A stretch of DNA of 64,000 nt. It comes from Niebla homalea. Taxonomy: Eukaryota > Ascomycota > Lecanoromycetes > Lecanorales > Ramalinaceae. The first letter of the stretch is position 1. The number at the start of each line of letters is the position of its first letter. The notes beneath the pieces were generated by a model that made no database searches, was not told the DNA's origin, and saw only the letters and a list, made by a program, of their open reading frames with translations. The position numbers were made by a program, and so were the translations under genes. The DNA is taken from contig JAHGAU010000028.1 in assembly GCA_019925105.1 (NCBI GenBank), positions 1 to 64,000 on the forward strand. Direction: 5' to 3'. This document shows, one piece after another, positions 59,839 through 64,000 of this stretch.

Positions 59839-59974
59839 AAAAGTCTCACTTTTTTATGGGCGTCCTCGGATTCGAACTATAGACCTACCCCCTTCAAACC
59901 CTTAGGGTTAACTCCGGGGGTGTATTCCCCTGAAGTTGCGCTATTACTCTGTCAGGGTAATAACCACTCGGCCA
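59839..59974 (-). promoter_or_regulatory. Class-II tRNA-like A box and B box across the LTR/interior junction of S4
   Basis: On the minus strand TGGCCGAGTGGTTA (59961-59974) matches the D-arm A box of Leu/Ser tRNAs. GTTCGAATCC (59868-59877) matches the T-arm B box. TTTT (59839-59842) lies 25 bp further, a possible Pol III stop. The two boxes are 83 bp apart, longer than in most tRNAs but within the range allowed for Pol III promoters. The A box is in the LTR and the B box is in the interior. The acceptor stem does not pair, so this is not a functional tRNA gene. Confidence 0.6.
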
Positions 59975-60127
59975 TCTCATGGACAAAAGTAGCTATCCGG
60001 GGTAGGTAATAGCGCTTAGGGGTAAGCCGCTATTACCATATATGAGAAGGTAGTCTACCCGGGGGATCACCCCCAGGGGTAGGCCCTACCCCGGAGCCCT
60101 TGCTCCAGGGTAGGTACTGCCATAATA
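59950..60127 (-). repeat. LTR of element S4 (5' LTR if minus)
   Basis: 178 bp, TGTCAGGGTAATAACC to TGCCATAATA. It has long inverted segments (GTAATAGCGCTTAGG / TAAGCCGCTATTAC and CCGGGGGATCACCCCCAGG), so its RNA should fold strongly. Confidence 0.93.
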
Positions 60128-61440
60128 AAAATATTATTATATATTCTTATTAACGTTACGCTTAATATAACCATAAAGTACTTTTTTATCCGTCTTAAAA
60201 TATCCGGCTTTTTCGTTATTAAAAAAGGTTTATAATTAACGATTTTTAATTTAAAATAAAAAACCGTATTCTCCCTTTTTATATATTTTAAAATAAACTC
60301 TTTTTCTGCTTTTATAAAGCGCGTTAAATATATTTTATTTACCGTAATAATAAATAATCATCTTAGTATTTTTATTATCTTAAATTTACTTTTATTGATT
60401 TACGTTTTTAATTTCTTTAAACTTTTTTTTACTTTAAGAGACGCCATATTAAGGAGGATATCTCCGTTTTATAATTTATATATAAAAATAATTTGCTGCG
60501 TTAATAGCTCTCCCGTTACTTTAAACGTTTTTATAAGCTATAAAAGGTTTATTTTTATAGCGTTATTCCATTTTTCTTTGGTTAATAGATAAATCGTTAT
60601 TATTTTTATTTTCCTTAATGCCGCCGTTTTCTTTTTAACCCGTACCGTCTTTATTTCCGTTATTATATACCCTTTTTTTACGGCCTTTACCGTTTAAGTT
60701 TTTTTTATTCGGAGGACTCTTATTATCGCCCCTTTACTCCGTATATTTACTTTTTAATCTTTACCTTTATCCCTTATTAATATCCTTATTGTTATTTTTT
60801 AAGTTTCCTTTAAATATTTTAACTTTTTTAAGTTTACCTTTATTTTCTTATAAAAGTCTTTTATTCTGTATAGTTTTACTTGTAGTATCGGTTAGGTCTT
60901 TAATATAATAGCTATTTATTCCGTTATAAGTAGTCCGTTTTAAGTTTTTACTGTTTTTTTCCCTATTTTAATTCCTTTATACGTTTAACGTATTATTTCT
61001 TTGATTTTTTATTCTTAATTATTTATGAACCTATTAATCTTATTATCCTCGCTTTTCTTTTATATACTTTTATTACCGTTAATATCGTATTTATTTCGTA
61101 TATATTCGTTGCTTTTCCTTTTTTCTGCTATTACCGTTTTGGTCTTTTTAACGTCCTTTTTACCCATTATTTTTTTATGCGTTTTATACGTTTTTTTACG
61201 TATATCTTATTAACCTTAATTCCCTTATTTAGTTTAACGGTTATTTATTACGTTATTATCGCGTTATTCGTATAATTCCCCGTTACTTTTATTAATATAA
61301 GTTACTTACTTATATTTTCCCTCGTTTTTAACTATTATATTACCTGTATTTATCTTAATTAAGGCATTGGCCTCGCTGTCGCTTGAGCTATACGTATACG
61401 TATCGTTTTAGACCTCTGGGGTCCCTTTATTCGTCGCCAT

Positions 61441-61805
61441 CCTCTAGATTTTAAAATCCGTTCACTAAATTAATTTAATTATTATTTTAAGCGGTTTAAG
61501 AAAGTTAAATATAAGATAATATTATATAAATAAAGGTAATAAGTAAATTAAATGCTTTACAGCTTCTTAACCTTATATCCCTATTTACCTTAATAAAATA
61601 TAATAAAAATTACTTTAAGAAAAATAAATATAAAGGGCTTCTTAACTTTATTAATAAATATAGAACCTTACGGTATATAAAAACGGTAACCGAATTGTCT
61701 TTAAGTTATTAAATAATACCCGTTAAATTTTAAATGATTGAATATTAAGCGAATACGACGAAAATTTTACCCCCGATAACGTTAATTTATTTTTTATAAT
61801 CCCTA
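61441..61805. other. Decayed AT-rich DNA
   Basis: Sequence directly upstream of the LINE L8 start. Only about 15 bp beyond the ATG show any likeness to the flanks of L2 and L4. Nothing else recognised. Confidence 0.5.
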
Positions 61806-62075
61806 TAAAATTATATAAAAGGGAGAAAACGGGAGTATTTAAAACCTTAATACGTTGAATTTTAACCGTATTATTAAGTGTTTATTTAACCCCTATATTA
61901 CCGACTATAAAATTATATAAGAAAGAGAAGACGGGAGTATTTAAAATTTTAATACGTTTAATCCCGACTATATTATTAAGTGTTTATTTAACCTTTATAT
62001 TACCGACTATAAAACTATATGGGAAAAAGAAAACGGGAGTATTTAGAACCTTAATACATTTAATCCCGTATACTA
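61806..62075 (+). repeat. 102-bp tandem repeat, 2.6 copies
   Basis: Units start at 61806, 61908 and 62010, exactly 102 bp apart, each with GGGAGTATTTArAAyyTTAATACrTT near its middle. They differ by C/T and G/A and a few others. 102 is a multiple of three, but stops occur in all frames. Confidence 0.88.
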
Positions 62076-62981
62076 TAAAAATATATTATAATATATTAAT
62101 AAATATTTAACGTATCTTTTTAAATATAACTTAATAGAATAATAGTTTTATAATATATATATAAAATAAATTACATATTTCTTTAATATTAAATTATTTT
62201 ATTATTTAACTAATAAAGATATAGTTTACTTTTGGAATTATATTTATATTAATTCTATAATATATATAAGTTTTAACTTTTAAAGGATTATTAAGATTAA
62301 GGGATAATTAACCTTTAATAATATTTACCGGTATTAAGTACCTAGGAATTATTATACTTTATACCCGGATAACTTTTAATACGCGCTAAATTATAAGTTT
62401 TAAGTATTATATAATATTAAATTAACGATTACCTTAATTAAATAAAAACCAAGTTTACGTTTAACTATATTTCCTTTAAAAACATATAAAGTTTAAGATA
62501 CAATGCTTTATTTAATGTATACTTATAACTCTTAATAACTTTATTTATTTTAATAATAATATAAATAAAATTTTTATAAATACTTTTTAATAAGTCTTTC
62601 GACTTTTTAATAATAAGGTAGAAATTAATATTTTAATTATTATATTATCGGGTTTTAATTTTAACGTTAATAATATATTATTATAAGAAAGTAGTCTAAG
62701 AGCTTAAAAATCGATTTTTTAATTAATAATTAATTATTATATATATTAATTATACGTAATTTTCATTATTAATAAAAGTAACTATTAAACGAATTCCGCA
62801 CTTTCCGTATATATAAATTGCTTATATTACGGATACCTTTTACTATATTAGCTGTTGAAATAATATTAATTATTTATTACCTTGATTACGGACTTAAATA
62901 TCGATTTTTATTTAAATAAGCTTTTAAAGCTTATTCAGAGTTTATTACCGGTTTATACGTTTTATAATCTTTATATTTTTA
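62076..62981. other. Decayed AT-rich DNA, nothing recognised
   Basis: RIP-mutated sequence without element boundaries or coding likeness. Confidence 0.5.
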
Positions 62982-63090
62982 AGGGAGCAGAAAAGATGGG
63001 AAGGGATGAAAGAGCAAAAGTGATGAAATAGCAGGTAACAATGGAGTGCAATTGAAGATGGGCCGCAGCCCCTATATAAGTTGGTAAGGT
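62982..63090. other. Unmutated island with a TATA-like box
   Basis: About 110 bp keep normal CA/TG content (AGATGGGAAGGGATGAAAG, then AAGTGATGAAATAGCAGG) and end with a GC patch and CCCCTATATAAG (about 63070-63080), which resembles a TATA element. No second copy in the window and no open frame beside it. It may be the end of a young insertion or a unique sequence spared by RIP. Confidence 0.5.
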
Positions 63091-64000
63091 ATCGGTTACT
63101 TATTATAGTAATCCGTTATACCCTTTCTTTTCAAAATATATATAAATTGATTCCACTTTTAATTAGCTTTTTTAATATTTCCTTTCCTTTATATATTTAT
63201 CTGTAAGTTTTATATTTTTTATATTTTCCTTCTTTTTAGTTCCCTCTATAATAAAATATTGCCCTTAATATTATTATACTTTAAATTATATTATACTTAT
63301 TTATATATATTTTAATTATATATATACCACTTATAATATCCTTTTTAATAATTTAAATTATTAGAAATATAAAAGTTAAAAAGGTATTAACGTAATAATA
63401 ACTTACCTTTGCTTTTTATATAATAAAATTGCCCCTTTAATATTACGTATTATTAATAAGTAATACTTATCTTCTAACGTTATTTATATATATATTTGCT
63501 TATTTTTCTTATAGTCTTATTCCTGGATCTTATTTAATAATAATAAATAAATATATTAAAACTTAATTTTCTTAAGGGTAACCCTTTAATTTTATTATTC
63601 TAATTTATTAATGATAATAACCTTAATACTTTATGTTTATTTATTTTAAAGCTCGGGCTGCTTATATTTATATTTTCTTTAAGTATAATACGCTTAATCC
63701 ATATAAGGGTATAACGCGCTTTATTCTGCTCATTAAAAAATCATAAATACCGCCCCCTATAAGGATAGGACCTTATAATTAATTACTTTTTATTTTACTT
63801 TTTTATTTATATACTTTTAATATCTCTTTTAGTCCCGTTATTATTAAATATATCTTTAATAAGTTTATTACGTAACTTTAAGTACGTTTTAAAAGGCTTA
63901 ATTATTTAAGTAAACTTTATTTAAATTTTATTTTATAGATTTTAATGTTTTTCTTCGTTAATATATTTAAGATAATATTATATATAACTATTTAGCTTAT
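63091..64000. other. Decayed AT-rich DNA to the window edge
   Basis: RIP-mutated. Two similar stretches (63230-63290 and 63415-63470, both with TATAATAAAAT(A)TTGCCC(C)TTTAATATTA) suggest a degenerate direct repeat of about 185 bp. No gene recognised. Confidence 0.45.

Larger units (their letters stand above)
59103..60127 (-). mobile_element. TRIM-like LTR element S4 with tRNA-type A and B boxes, TSD AAAAT
   Basis: A compact 1,025-bp element with 178-bp direct LTRs (59103-59280 and 59950-60127) is flanked by a perfect AAAAT duplication (59098-59102, 60128-60132). The interior is 669 bp with no coding frame. The purine-rich CCTATAGGAGAGGGGATAC, read on the minus strand, directly precedes the LTR at 59281, so the element probably runs on the minus strand with that as its polypurine tract. 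It is GC-rich and nearly unmutated inside a RIP-destroyed LINE. Pol III-type motifs on the minus strand are listed separately. Confidence 0.93.
56990..61440 (-). mobile_element. LINE copy L8 (ORF1 and part of ORF2), 3' end missing
   Basis: The ORF1 start complementary to 61438-61440 reads MATNKGTPEV-stop-NDTYTYSS, parallel to L2 and L4. The copy aligns with L2 from 6104 down to about 2690, then stops next to the tail of L7. The final 1.9 kb of the LINE was not found on the far side of L7. A TRIM-like element (59103-60127) is inserted in it. An 11-base G run lies at 57287-57297. Fully RIP-mutated otherwise. Confidence 0.82.
1..64000. other. RIP-mutated AT-rich heterochromatin block
   Basis: The whole window is AT-rich and nearly free of CpA and TpG outside small islands, while CpG is kept; in bases 1-300 I count about one CpA, no TpG and about nine CpG. 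This is the expected product of repeat-induced point mutation, a premeiotic C-to-T process acting on duplicated DNA in Pezizomycotina. Duplicate copies here differ almost only by C/T and G/A. Reading frames that still align to retrotransposon proteins are broken by TAA/TAG at former Gln and Trp codons. Islands that keep CA/TG are the short LTRs and small elements listed separately. No intact cellular gene was seen on either strand. Confidence 0.93.

Noticed and set aside
59839..59974. A functional Leu or Ser tRNA gene
   Set aside because: A and B boxes match, but acceptor and T stems do not pair and the boxes are too far apart for a normal tRNA without an unusual intron.
1..64000. CRISPR array, prokaryotic operons, ribosome binding sites
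   Set aside because: Minisatellites are contiguous with no spacers, and RIP, LINE and Gypsy content show a filamentous fungus; bacterial features do not apply.

Overview
This window is a gene-free, AT-rich, transposon-packed block typical of heterochromatin in a filamentous ascomycete (Pezizomycotina) with strong repeat-induced point mutation (RIP). The first 300 bases hold about one CpA and no TpG but about nine CpG, which is the RIP signature (CpA to TpA on either strand) and not general AT bias or CpG decay. Every recognisable coding stretch is full of TAA/TAG codons, and no intact protein-coding gene, tRNA or rRNA gene was found. The longest open frames are chance frames or antisense readings of transposon ends. 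I cannot name the species.

Layout. 1-729: 3' end of a LINE (+). 735-6104: long LINE copy (-) holding a solo LTR (2426-2604). 7529-7878: short 5'-truncated LINE (-) with a 13-bp target duplication. 7892-20069: decayed DNA with tandem repeats (10.5, 12.6-13.7 and 17.0 kb), a polypurine tract, a solo LTR with target duplication (14578-14923) and a MITE-like element (15232-15771). 20075-31291: Ty3/Gypsy element 'G2' (LTRs 156 bp, TSD TTTAT). It holds a LINE (22283-28440), which holds a small LTR element (25753-27292, TSD TATAG). 31785-31950: 22-bp minisatellite. About 33270-36764: LINE (+). 36765-41532: decayed DNA with C-rich tandem repeats, a hairpin element and an 11-bp repeat. 41533-51514: Ty3/Gypsy chromovirus 'G1' (LTRs 215 bp, TSD ATATT), holding a 2.35-kb LTR element (43838-46188, TSD ATTTT) and a young LINE fragment (46294-46664, 12-bp TSD). 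53956-55490: another small LTR element (TSD TAAGG/TAAAG) inside a LINE (+) that ends at 56949. About 56990-61440: LINE (-) holding a 1,025-bp TRIM-like element (59103-60127, TSD AAAAT). 61441-64000: decayed DNA with a 102-bp tandem repeat and a small unmutated island.

How it fits together. One LINE family (tail ATCA/TGAT repeats; first codons MATNKG) and two Gypsy families form an old, heavily mutated layer. Their catalytic residues are changed by exactly the transitions RIP makes: FVDD to FINN in the LINE RT, YLDD to YLNN in the G1 RT, GDFN to GNFN and SDH to SDY in LINE endonuclease motifs. A younger layer of short, non-autonomous LTR elements (1.0-2.4 kb) and solo LTRs sits inside the old layer, is much less mutated and keeps perfect or near-perfect 5-bp target duplications. 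Some carry remnants of reading frames unrelated to gag-pol. The TRIM-like element carries tRNA-type A-box and B-box motifs, which is the most unusual feature of the window.
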